From Paraburkholderia azotifigens (lineage in GTDB: Bacteria; Pseudomonadota; Gammaproteobacteria; Burkholderiales; Burkholderiaceae), in the NCBI RefSeq assembly GCF_007995085.1, contig NZ_VOQS01000005.1:2232001-2296000 (forward strand): DNA of 64,000 bases. The letters run 5' to 3'. Both the position numbers and the translations under genes were made by a program. The notes under the pieces are model-generated. The model worked only from the letters and a program-made list of their open reading frames with translations. It was not told where the DNA came from and searched no databases. Position 1 is the stretch's first letter, and every line of letters begins with the position of its first letter. Positions 35,977 to 44,607 of the stretch are shown in pieces.

Positions 35977-36945
35977 TTATTTGATGACGAGAGGATTGAC
36001 GGGAGCACCCGTGCCGCCAACGATCTTCAGCGGTGCAGCCGTATAGAGGAATTGCCATTGACCGTCGCGTTCGCAGTCGCCTGCGAGTTCGTCGAGCAGC
36101 ACGACCTCGGTAAATACGACGCCCAGGTTGCGCATCAGCGCGTTATGCAGCGGAATCATAACGCCCGACAGGGGATCGACAGTGACTTCGTTGCCCATCG
36201 TATCCGTCACGAGACAAGGAATTTCCATCTCCCGAAACCACTCGACGAGTTCACGGCTGAACGTCAAGCCCGGCTCCATATAGTCCTGATAGAACTCATC
36301 CGCGTCGCGCTCGTAGAACGAGCCGATCCAGCCGGTGCGGATCAGCAGGATGTCCCGCGGCTCGATGGTCACGCCCTGCGCGCGCGCGGCATCGAGCAGA
36401 TCCCGATGGTCGAACGTTTCGCCCTTGTCGAGCACGGGCTTGTTGCGGTGACGCGCCATATCGATCAGCACGGCGCGACCGGCAATGCCGCGCTCGGCGA
36501 TCGGCAGAATGCTGGCGCGCGCCAGGCCACCGACGGTACTCATCGCGTCATAGCCGTTCCAGAGGGTGTCGTCGTACCAGACGTGGCCGAGTGCGTCGCA
36601 TTGCGTCGATCCTTGAACATGCATGAAGATCACATCGTCGGCATATTCGACGTTACCGTCGAAGTGTGCCTTGCCTGCCAGAAAATGGCCTTTATCGAGC
36701 ACGTTCATGCGCATCGAAGGGCGCCGGCCGGGAAATAGCGGCTCGCCTTTCGCATGACCGATATCGACTTGCAGCGTGAATGTCTTGCCCTGTCGCACCG
36801 CGGCGATGCCGCGCAGAATCTCCGCCGATTGAAGATAGTTCAGCGCGCCGACTTCGTCGTCGGGTCCCCACTTGCCCCAGTTTCTGGGCAAGCCTTCGAG
36901 CAGTTGCTTGACGTCTGGATTGCCTTTGGGATTCGGCACACACAT
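35977..36945 (-). CDS. Cyclase-family metal-dependent hydrolase (kynurenine formamidase-like fold)
   Basis: This 322-residue PF04199-type protein carries the metal site region MHVQGSTQCDALGHVWYDD (near residue 115). Here the usual first HxGTHxD pattern is replaced by QGSTQCD. The segments LIRTGWIGSFYE and IPLHNALMRNLG are typical of the family. These enzymes hydrolyse amides, lactones or imine rings, for example isatin hydrolase. AAGGAG precedes ATG 36945. It is cotranscribed with the NIPSNAP gene upstream on the same strand. Confidence 0.88.
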   Translation of the reverse strand: MCVPNPKGNPDVKQLLEGLPRNWGKWGPDDEVGALNYLQSAEILRGIAAVRQGKTFTLQVDIGHAKGEPLFPGRRPSMRMNVLDKGHFLAGKAHFDGNVEYADDVIFMHVQGSTQCDALGHVWYDDTLWNGYDAMSTVGGLARASILPIAERGIAGRAVLIDMARHRNKPVLDKGETFDHRDLLDAARAQGVTIEPRDILLIRTGWIGSFYERDADEFYQDYMEPGLTFSRELVEWFREMEIPCLVTDTMGNEVTVDPLSGVMIPLHNALMRNLGVVFTEVVLLDELAGDCERDGQWQFLYTAAPLKIVGGTGAPVNPLVIK

Positions 36946-37016
36946 GATTGTCTCCTTGGTTGTTGAAGCAAGCACGAAGTGGCTTGCCTTTGAGTTGTTG
37001 CCTGACGGATGCTTGC

Positions 37017-37331
37017 CTAGCGGATCGGCGAGAAGGAGGCGGCCAGCATGATGCGGGATTCCTGATCGATGAGCAGCGGCGTGGCCTTTGCGATGAACCT
37101 GTTCATCCAGTTCGGATCTTCGAGCAGCGCAGCACGGCGCTTAACGCGCTCGTCGAGGCTTTCCCATGCCCAGATATGCACGACCTGATTCAATGTGCCG
37201 ACTTCCGTGTACCACCAGCCGATCAGCTTCGCGTGACGCGAAATGATAGGCAAGCCTTCCGCTTCGAAGTTCTGAAGATATTCCTTCAGCTTTCCTGGTT
37301 GAACCGTATAGGTTCGCATTTCATAAAACAT
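37017..37331 (-). CDS. NIPSNAP-family small protein
   Basis: This 104-residue ferredoxin-like alpha/beta-barrel protein has MFYEMRTYTVQPGKLKEYL at the start and LNQVVHIWAWESLDER in the middle, the family hallmarks. NIPSNAP proteins of bacteria occur in catabolic operons with unknown function. It is first in the minus-strand pair with the cyclase-family gene. The promoter is shared with the divergent aldehyde dehydrogenase. Confidence 0.92.
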   Translation of the reverse strand: MFYEMRTYTVQPGKLKEYLQNFEAEGLPIISRHAKLIGWWYTEVGTLNQVVHIWAWESLDERVKRRAALLEDPNWMNRFIAKATPLLIDQESRIMLAASFSPIR

Positions 37332-37403
37332 GAACGAGTACTTTCCAAATCAAGCAGAAAGTCAGTATAGAAATCATCCAATAGCCTTTAAATTGAGAGC
37401 TTC

Positions 37404-37417
37404 TTATAGCGCTATAA
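37404..37417. promoter_or_regulatory. 14-bp perfect palindrome in the NIPSNAP/aldehyde dehydrogenase divergent promoter
   Basis: TTATAGCGCTATAA is fully palindromic, in an AT-rich stretch 73 bases from the NIPSNAP start and 155 from the dehydrogenase. A partly similar CTACAGCCACTATAAC occurs at 31281-31296, just before the Fe-dependent dehydrogenase gene. The same regulator may bind both. Confidence 0.4.
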
Positions 37418-37571
37418 CGAGCTGTCATGTCCAAAGCGTTGACGCTTGCCAGCCGGTTTGAAATCATTCCGTGAAGGTGCTGCGAGGTCGAAATTGCAGC
37501 GACGCGAGCACAGTCGAGTGAATAACGACGCCCGGGACAGGGCGTCGACTTATCCCATCAAGGAAATGAAA

Positions 37572-39161
37572 ATGAACATCGCAGGGAACTTGTTGATTGG
37601 CCAGAGCGTGCGACGCGGAACGAACGGCGTGTCGTATGCCATCGACGCGGCGAGCGGCGAACGATTGGAACCGGGCTTCGGTGGCGCGACGCTCGAAGAC
37701 GTCGATGCAGCGTGTGCATTGGCATGGGCCGCTTTCGATATCTTCCGCGAAACCACGCTCGAAGCCCGCGCGGATTTTCTGGAGACGATCGCAGCCAACA
37801 TCCTCGCAGCAGGCGATGCGTTGATCGAGCGCTGCGTCGCGGAGTCGGGCTTGCCGCGCGCGCGAATCGAGGGTGAACGCGCGCGAACGGTGGGCCAGTT
37901 GCGGATGTTCGCGGGTGTCGTGCGAGCAGGCGACTTTCTCGAAGCGCGCATCGATCCGGCTCAGCCCGAGCGCAAACCGGCACCGCGCGTCGATCTGCGT
38001 TTGCGGCACATCGGGCTCGGCCCCATCGCGGTGTTCGGTGCCAGCAATTTTCCGCTGGCGTTCTCGGTGGCAGGGGGCGACACCGCTTCCGCACTGGCCG
38101 CTGGGTGCCCGGTGATCGTCAAGGCCCATGCCGCGCATCCCGGCACGTCGGAACTGGTCGGCATGGCCGTGCAGAAGGCGGTGAAGGACTGCGAAATGCC
38201 AGAGGGGACCTTCTCGCTGCTGTTCGGAAGCGGCCGTGAAATCGGCCAGGGGCTGGTTCGCGATCCCCGCATCAAGGCGGTCGGATTCACCGGCTCGCGC
38301 CATGCGGGAACGGAGTTGATGGCAGTCGCCGCCGCGCGTACCGAGCCGGTGCCGGTCTATGCGGAAATGAGTAGCATCAATCCGGTGTTGCTGTTTCCGC
38401 ATGCGCTTGAGCAGCGCGGCGAAGCGATCGCTCAGGCCTTCGTGCAATCGTTGACGCTCGGTGCCGGGCAGTTCTGCACGAACCCGAGTTTGATTCTCGC
38501 GGTGGAAGGTCCCGCACTCGATCGCTTCGTGGCTGCGGCTTCGGAGGCGTTGAGACGGGCGCCGGCCGCAACGATGCTCACGCCCGGCATTCATCGGGCG
38601 TTTGAAACGGCGGTGTCGAAGTTCGCCGAACATCCGCAGGTGCAGACGGTGGCGCGCGCGCAGCCTGCGACCGGCGCGAACAAGGGACAAGGCGCGCTCT
38701 TTGTGACCAGCGCCGCCGCGTTTCGTGAGCAAACGGAATTACAGGAAGAGATTTTCGGCGCGGCGTCATTGATCGTGCGTTGCCCAGATCTGCACACGAT
38801 GCGTGAACTGATCGAATCGCTGGAAGGACAGCTGACGGCGGCGTTGCAGATCGATGAAGCCGATTACGCAGCGGCGCGTTCGTTCCTTCCGTCACTGGAG
38901 CGACGCGTGGGCCGCGTGCTCGTCAATGGCTTTGGTACGGGCGTTGAAGTCGCGCATGCGATGGTCCACGGCGGTCCTTATCCGTCCACCGCCGACGGTC
39001 GTTCGACTTCGGTCGGCAGCCTCGCGATCCGCCGCTTTCTGCGGCCGGTGAGCTATCAGGACATGCCGGAGGCGCTGCTGCCCGAGTCGTTGAAAACGGG
39101 CAACCCGTGGCGAATCAATCGTCTCGTCGACGGGAAGATCGCATTGGCGCAGCGCGCTTGA
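37572..39161 (+). CDS. Aldehyde dehydrogenase (NADP+), alpha-ketoglutarate semialdehyde dehydrogenase type
   Basis: This 529-residue ALDH has the cofactor motif [21 protein letters not shown], general base Glu in [10 protein letters not shown] and catalytic Cys302 in [10 protein letters not shown]. The length and the N-terminal segment (IGQSVRRG...[16 protein letters not shown]) match KGSADH-type enzymes, which convert 2-oxoglutarate semialdehyde to 2-oxoglutarate in pentose, hexarate or hydroxyproline pathways. ATG 37572 has AAGGA seven bases away. It would finish a non-phosphorylative route fed by the dehydrogenase/oxidase operon. This role is inferred. Confidence 0.9.
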   Translation: MNIAGNLLIGQSVRRGTNGVSYAIDAASGERLEPGFGGATLEDVDAACALAWAAFDIFRETTLEARADFLETIAANILAAGDALIERCVAESGLPRARIEGERARTVGQLRMFAGVVRAGDFLEARIDPAQPERKPAPRVDLRLRHIGLGPIAVFGASNFPLAFSVAGGDTASALAAGCPVIVKAHAAHPGTSELVGMAVQKAVKDCEMPEGTFSLLFGSGREIGQGLVRDPRIKAVGFTGSRHAGTELMAVAAARTEPVPVYAEMSSINPVLLFPHALEQRGEAIAQAFVQSLTLGAGQFCTNPSLILAVEGPALDRFVAAASEALRRAPAATMLTPGIHRAFETAVSKFAEHPQVQTVARAQPATGANKGQGALFVTSAAAFREQTELQEEIFGAASLIVRCPDLHTMRELIESLEGQLTAALQIDEADYAAARSFLPSLERRVGRVLVNGFGTGVEVAHAMVHGGPYPSTADGRSTSVGSLAIRRFLRPVSYQDMPEALLPESLKTGNPWRINRLVDGKIALAQRA

Positions 39162-39952
39162 TCGTCGTTGCCCAGGTCGGCGCGATTACGCCGCTGCCTT
39201 TGCGGCGGCGAGGTCATGAGAAGGGCAAGACGTACTGGTTTAAAGGAACACGCTCGACGGTCGTTCGGTCGGGGTTAGCGACTGCCTGATGGATGCCAGC
39301 CTAGGCGAACTGTTCTGATCTAGCCGCAAGGACAACGACAATGCATCAAGCCTGTCGCGCCAGCCCTAGATACAAAACGCCTTCTGTCATTCGCAGCATC
39401 GGATCGAACACAGAGCCGAACGGTCGCTTCGTGACACTACTGCTATCGGTCACAGCAGCCCGCACGCTAGCGTTCTTCGCCTGCGCCGTCGATCGGGCGT
39501 TCAGGCGTTGATTGTGCCCGGCAACACAGGCTATTCACTCGCCAGGGTCCGGGCCGCCGCTGGTCGATCGCCAAGCCAATCAACGACCTTGGCCCGTAAG
39601 AATTCGATCAATGCGCATGATGCGATTCGCATGTAGGCGCAGTGTGGTCTTGCTCCAAACGCCTTAAGCAAATCTTCCATACATCCGACAACCTGTGCGG
39701 TCAGAAAATGGTAATGAAAAGCAGGCTTCATTTCATATCACCGTAACTTGTGAAGTATTTATATTTCAAACTAATATGCCCGAGAGGATGTGATCTTGTC
39801 GATGCGAGGAAAAATGCTATGCCGTTTTCAACGTGAGGTTTTCGCGCGACAGAACGTGAGTTAATAGACGGGTACCGGGAGGCGGGACGCCTCGCGCCTT
39901 GGCATGGCACTACCCCGGCAGTATCGTTGCTCATAGGCAGAAGGAGGACGCG
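39162..39952. other. Low-coding stretch upstream of the orphan gene
   Basis: I support no gene here. A weak 66-codon minus-strand frame (39531-39731) has no recognisable homology. The part from about 39715 is AT-rich, as expected of a promoter for the gene at 39953. A short stem, GAGGCG with CGCCTC, lies near 39880-39895. Confidence 0.4.
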
Positions 39953-41002
39953 ATGCCGAACACCCTATTCAGGACAGCGGGCGAAGCGCTGGATAGCCTC
40001 AAAGCTAATAAGTTCACGTACACCAAGTGGAACAAGGAGGAACATAAAGCGGTCACGGCAAAGGCGCCGGCTGCAAACAGCACCTACCTGGAAGACTTCG
40101 GCAAGATCGCTCGCTTTCTGTGCGATACCACGGCGTTCAATATTCAGTTAAGCGCGGTATCGGCCGACATGTGGAACGCCTACCGCGCCTTCGACCCAAA
40201 GCTGCGCAATAAATTTACGCGGGCAATGGGCGTGGTTGCCCGCAGCCTGAACTTCGATTTCCAGAATCGCTTCACCGCGAACACTACGCCAAATGCGCCG
40301 ATCGGCATCATGCTCATCGGCGGCGACCCGCAACTCGGCTACATGCTGCGCAACAAGCTGTTCTGGAAGGACAGTATGGATCTGCGTCACGGCGAGCACA
40401 CCCACAGTCTGCAGTGGCTGGCAATCGCCAAATGGGGCGGTACCGCGACACCCGCTGCGACGCTGTACTCGCTGACAGCCGATTACCGTGCCCAGTCCAA
40501 GGATGATCGTCCCGGCAATCGCTCGATGATCCTTTGGCAATGGCTGACCGACTGCTTCCCGACCGACATGAAAAGGCTCGCTACCGCTACCTTCCTTAAC
40601 GGCGAGACACTGGAATCGCAGTCAAATCGTGCGCCGCAGTTCGTCATGGATCATCTGATGAGTACCACCGGACCGATCGCAGATCACTTCGTTTCCAACT
40701 ATCTTTACTACCGCTACAAGAACCGCAACTGGCTGACGACGGAAGAAACCACCACGTGGACGCCTGACGGACCGAAAACGAAATCGGAAATCACCAAGCT
40801 GCACACCGGCGATCCGAAGACGCATCGCGCCGACACACGCGGTGCCCGGGCGTGGAATCCGAGCCCGTCGGTGCCGGACGCGCGTTTTATCCGGGATGCG
40901 ACGACCTACAATGCGCGCCCAGCACGCACCGACGACGGGAAACAAATTGCGATGACATTCCATGGTCAGCCTGGCAACCTCACCTTTTACTACTCCGACT
41001 AG
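39953..41002 (+). CDS. Uncharacterised 349-aa protein
   Basis: The start ATG 39953 is well supported by AAGGAGG six bases upstream. The protein has no signal peptide or membrane segment. It contains PIGIMLIGGDPQLGYMLRN and the His/Glu/His-rich DLRHGEHTHSLQWLAIAK (near residue 140), followed by a Trp- and Tyr-rich C-terminal half. I recall vaguely similar 'HGE.THR.QW' motifs in large families of bacterial effector or toxin-like proteins, including the LirA/MavJ group, but cannot confirm this. It stands alone in a long gene-poor stretch and is less Arg/Ala-rich than its neighbours, which suggests horizontal acquisition. Function unknown. Confidence 0.75.
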   Translation: MPNTLFRTAGEALDSLKANKFTYTKWNKEEHKAVTAKAPAANSTYLEDFGKIARFLCDTTAFNIQLSAVSADMWNAYRAFDPKLRNKFTRAMGVVARSLNFDFQNRFTANTTPNAPIGIMLIGGDPQLGYMLRNKLFWKDSMDLRHGEHTHSLQWLAIAKWGGTATPAATLYSLTADYRAQSKDDRPGNRSMILWQWLTDCFPTDMKRLATATFLNGETLESQSNRAPQFVMDHLMSTTGPIADHFVSNYLYYRYKNRNWLTTEETTTWTPDGPKTKSEITKLHTGDPKTHRADTRGARAWNPSPSVPDARFIRDATTYNARPARTDDGKQIAMTFHGQPGNLTFYYSD

Positions 41003-42170
41003 GGACGGCTTCGGCGCAACCTGCTCGTCTCGCGCATGATGCATTTGCTCTGGATTGACCCGCTCACTTTGATGCAGTCATGAAAGAGAACGTCTCGTTG
41101 CGCCTATTCGCCCCACGTCGAACTGGTCGCTCGTGGCGCATATTCGACAGCGGCACGACGGCCGCAAAGGCCGGCACTGGCGCTGGCCAGTTGGCATCTC
41201 CGCGGATCTGCCCGTTGCGCCTCCGGAAGCGCCATTTAGAATGCCTGGTCCCGAACGGCAGAAGAGGGATTTGGCGCGTGCTTGACGCTGGAAGCAGTCA
41301 TTGATCGACCGTTATCGACACGGCAGCGCCGATGATCGGAATGGTCGATTATTTGTCCGCGAGTGGCTCTATCGCGCGACCGCTCGACGATACCCGCCCC
41401 TGCAACTCTGACGGTTCGACCGACAGCAACGGGTCGTGGAGACCCATTCATTGACGGTGGGAAGCGTCATCCGCCGGTGCCAGTTTGCGAATGGCAGCAA
41501 CCCGACCTGAAGCAGACTCACGACTCGTATCGCCGAGCGTCAGCTATGGCCGATAAGCAACACTTCACCGTCGGGAGTGGAATGGCCGGTTCCTGAGCGC
41601 AGCCGATTTTCTGAAGATCCGAACGACGATGCTAGTAAAGTGCGCTCCATCGCTGAGCCGTAACGACGTGCGTCGTCCGCCGAACCTGGAGGTGCGTCTT
41701 CGTGATTGGCTGGGACCAAGGCGCTGCGGCGCGACTCTCACTAAAAGTGAGTTCTGCCTCCATAGGCACTTCGAAACCAGAATTGTTTGTTCAAACTTGC
41801 ATCTGGATCAAATCTATTTGTTCGATCGTGCCTGTGAGGCCGTACTGACGGCGCGCCAAGGAGACGGCGATTTCGTTCATCTGATTACGATACTTTTGGC
41901 TTGTCTTGGATCAATTTCTTTGAGCGCGGATGTGCCTGGAAAGTTGCATTGAAACAATGATCTGTTTCCATGTCAGATTTAATTGTCGCTGTCTTTTCGC
42001 GTGTGGCCGGGCGTCAGATCAGGTTTGTTTGTCTAAATTCGGCATGTCAGGTTTGTTTGTCGCGGAACAGGTTTCGTTTGTACGTCACCACCGCCCGCCG
42101 ACACCCTTGCCACCCCACCCATCTCTCATGATATATTACATATCAACGCATCCGAATTCGGAAGCACCGA
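41003..42170. other. Gene-poor stretch after the orphan gene
   Basis: Over 1.1 kb without a gene I can support. It holds a short hairpin (CTCACT at 41737-41742 with AGTGAG at 41746-41751), three direct repeats (42020-42082) and an AT-rich element TGATATATTACATATCA near 42128, with 6-bp inverted ends. The first half looks like decayed coding DNA, but no family is recognised. Confidence 0.5.
42020..42082. repeat. Three direct repeats CAGGTTTGTTTGTC
   Basis: Exact 14-bp copies lie at 42020-42033 and 42048-42061. A degenerate copy, CAGGTTTCGTTTGTA, lies at 42068-42082. Spacing is 28 then 20 bases. They precede the esterase gene by about 90 bases and could be iteron-like regulator sites. Confidence 0.6.
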
Positions 42171-42920
42171 ATGACGACGCAACCGGTCTCAGGCAGAAAG
42201 ATTCGTTCATGCGCGCACACCGCGCCCAATCCGGACTTCACAATGTTCGATCCGTCGCTGCTTGGCCGTCTGTCCTTCACACACGCCGATGCCGTCAAGG
42301 GTGCATTGCCGCCCGGCCGCAACCGGCTTGGCATCGCTGGTGATCGCGATGCGATCCTGTACGTGCCGCGCGGCCTCGAACCGAATGAGCCCGTGCCGCT
42401 TTTCGTGATGTTCCATGGCGCGGGCGGCTTCCCGGAAAAGGTTCTGCCCTACATCGAAGAGCACGCGGAGCGCGACAGATTCCTCGTGCTCGCGCCGCAT
42501 TCGCTGTATCCGACGTGGGACATCGTGATCGGCGGCAGCGGCCCGGATCTGGAGCGGCTCGACCGCGCACTCGTCGAAGTGACCTCGCGTTATACGATCG
42601 ATCGCGCTCGTCTCGCCTTCGCGGGCTTCTCGGACGGCGCGAGTTACGCGCTGTCGATGGGCATCACGAACGGCGACATCGCGAGCCACGTGATCGCATT
42701 CTCGGGCGGCTTCATGTCGGTGTTCACACAGGAAGGCGCACCGAAGGTTTTTATCGCGCACGGCATGCGCGACGAACAGCTGCCTGTCGAAACCAGCGGG
42801 CGCGCGAACGCCTCGAAGCTGAAAGCAGCAGGCTACGACGTGCAATACATCGAATTCAACGGACTGCATGCCATTCAGCCTGCCGTCGTCGGCATGGCCG
42901 TGCAGTTCTTTCTCGGTTAG
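42171..42920 (+). CDS. Alpha/beta hydrolase (phospholipase/carboxylesterase or PHB depolymerase-like)
   Basis: This 249-residue protein has an oxyanion-hole region LFVMFHGAGGFPE (near residue 78), the nucleophile elbow AFAGFSDGASYAL (Ser near residue 152) and the late His in FNGLHAIQPAVV. The serine-esterase triad is therefore complete. No clear signal peptide is seen. The start at 42171 has only a weak ribosome-binding site, and ATG 42243 (MFDPSLLGRL) is an alternative. The AAA ATPase gene follows 42 bases later on the same strand. Confidence 0.85.
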   Translation: MTTQPVSGRKIRSCAHTAPNPDFTMFDPSLLGRLSFTHADAVKGALPPGRNRLGIAGDRDAILYVPRGLEPNEPVPLFVMFHGAGGFPEKVLPYIEEHAERDRFLVLAPHSLYPTWDIVIGGSGPDLERLDRALVEVTSRYTIDRARLAFAGFSDGASYALSMGITNGDIASHVIAFSGGFMSVFTQEGAPKVFIAHGMRDEQLPVETSGRANASKLKAAGYDVQYIEFNGLHAIQPAVVGMAVQFFLG

Positions 42921-42962
42921 CGGGCGGCGCGTTGCTGCCGTGAAGCCGCGTCATCATCAGAT

Positions 42963-44597
42963 ATGAGTGCGTCTATGGACTTTGAAATACCGGAATCGCT
43001 GGTGCATCCGCTGCTCGCGATGATCGAATCGGGATCGCCGCTCGCAAGACAACTCAATCAGCACGGCGCGTGTCACGGCAGCATGGTCGTGTCGAGCAAG
43101 CTGTTCGATTCCAGGTCGTTGAATACGCTCTATTCGCTCAGCAAAGCAAACGACGAGCGCGCGCTGATGTTCCAGATGCTCGCGCTCGACAACATCTACA
43201 ACGCGCCGCAAGCGCGCACGATCCCGAGCCTCGAACAACTGGTGGCTGGCCTGATCGCGTATCTGACGCGCGATGCGATCGACGGCTGGCTATATGGCCG
43301 CGCGAAGGACGGCACGCTGCTGCCGTGGCTCGTGCGCCGCATGCGCCTCGTCGAACCCGATCAGGGCACACCGTACGTCGTGATCGATATGCTCGCGAAC
43401 ACGATGCAATCCGCGAATTCGGAACGTACCGAGCATCATTTGCGGCTCTCGGGCATGACCACGTCGCTCGTGATCAACCGGCACGATATCGTCGACCGCA
43501 CGATTCCCGAGCTGCTGGCCGAGTTCGGTTTCTACAAGGAATGCTCCGAGTTCAAGCTCGAATACGAGCGGCATGCGGAGCGTTTTCTGCAGTTCCAGCC
43601 GCGTTTCGGCGCGCAGTTCGTGGTATCGAAGGCCGCTTATACAGTCGATGCAAAAAGCGGCGCCGAGCTGATCCGCATTCCTGACGGCGTGAGCGCGAAA
43701 TGCGTGAACGATGAAGAGACGCTGGAAAGGCGCTTTCAGGCGACGGCCGACGCCGGCTTCTGGCGCGGCGCGAGCATCGACAGCGGGTTCGACAAGGTGC
43801 CGCTGCATTGCTACGTGTGCCTGTTTCATCTGGAATGGCACCGCGATATCTGGGTGCATGTGCAGCACATCGACGAATATCGCTATCAACCCGAACTGCG
43901 CGACAAGCTGGTGTTGCCGGATCATCATCGCGATCTGATCGACATTCTGACGTCGAAGACCAATGTGTTCGTGCAGGATTTCGTGCCGGGCAAATCGGGC
44001 GGCACGACGATTCTTTGCCAGGGCGCGCCTGGGCTCGGCAAGACGTTGACGGCCGAAGTCTATTCGGAAGTCGTCGGCAAGCCGCTGTATCGCGTGCATT
44101 CGGGGCAACTCGGAACGACGGCGGCGTCGGTGGGCGCGGCGCTGTCAGGCATCCTGCAACGCGCGACGCGCTGGGGCGCGATCCTGCTGCTCGATGAAGC
44201 CGACGTCTACATCCGGCGCCGCGATAACGACCTCGAGCACAACGCGATTGTCGCGGAGTTCCTGCGCACGCTCGAGTACTTCAACGGCCTGCTGTTCATG
44301 ACGACCAACCGCATCGACGATGTCGACGATGCGATCCTGTCGCGCTGCATCGCGAAGATTCACTACGAAACGCCGCCGCGCGCGGACGCGATGCGCTTGT
44401 GGAAGCTCCTCGCCGAACAGCTGGGCGCCGATCTCGGCGACGACCTGATCGAAACCTTGACGAACACCTGGCCGCATTCGAGCGGGCGAGACATCAAGGA
44501 ACTGCTGAAGCTGACCACGCGCTACTGCCGCGCCAAGGAGATTCCGCTGTCGTTGGACGCGTTCAGAATCTGTGCATCGTTTCGCGGTCACGCATGA
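42963..44597 (+). CDS. AAA-family ATPase with uncharacterised N-terminal region
   Basis: This 544-residue protein has roughly 330 N-terminal residues without a recognised domain. A AAA module follows, with Walker A CQGAPGLGKTLTAE (near residue 355), Walker B AILLLDEADVYI, sensor 1 MTTNRIDD and the arginine-finger area DAILSRCIAKIHY. It resembles single-ring ATPases that remodel proteins, such as Bcs1 or CbbX-like groups. Its partner is unknown. It is convergent with phaC, only 10 bases from it. Confidence 0.88.
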   Translation: MSASMDFEIPESLVHPLLAMIESGSPLARQLNQHGACHGSMVVSSKLFDSRSLNTLYSLSKANDERALMFQMLALDNIYNAPQARTIPSLEQLVAGLIAYLTRDAIDGWLYGRAKDGTLLPWLVRRMRLVEPDQGTPYVVIDMLANTMQSANSERTEHHLRLSGMTTSLVINRHDIVDRTIPELLAEFGFYKECSEFKLEYERHAERFLQFQPRFGAQFVVSKAAYTVDAKSGAELIRIPDGVSAKCVNDEETLERRFQATADAGFWRGASIDSGFDKVPLHCYVCLFHLEWHRDIWVHVQHIDEYRYQPELRDKLVLPDHHRDLIDILTSKTNVFVQDFVPGKSGGTTILCQGAPGLGKTLTAEVYSEVVGKPLYRVHSGQLGTTAASVGAALSGILQRATRWGAILLLDEADVYIRRRDNDLEHNAIVAEFLRTLEYFNGLLFMTTNRIDDVDDAILSRCIAKIHYETPPRADAMRLWKLLAEQLGADLGDDLIETLTNTWPHSSGRDIKELLKLTTRYCRAKEIPLSLDAFRICASFRGHA

Positions 44598-44607
44598 GGC
44601 TGCGAAA

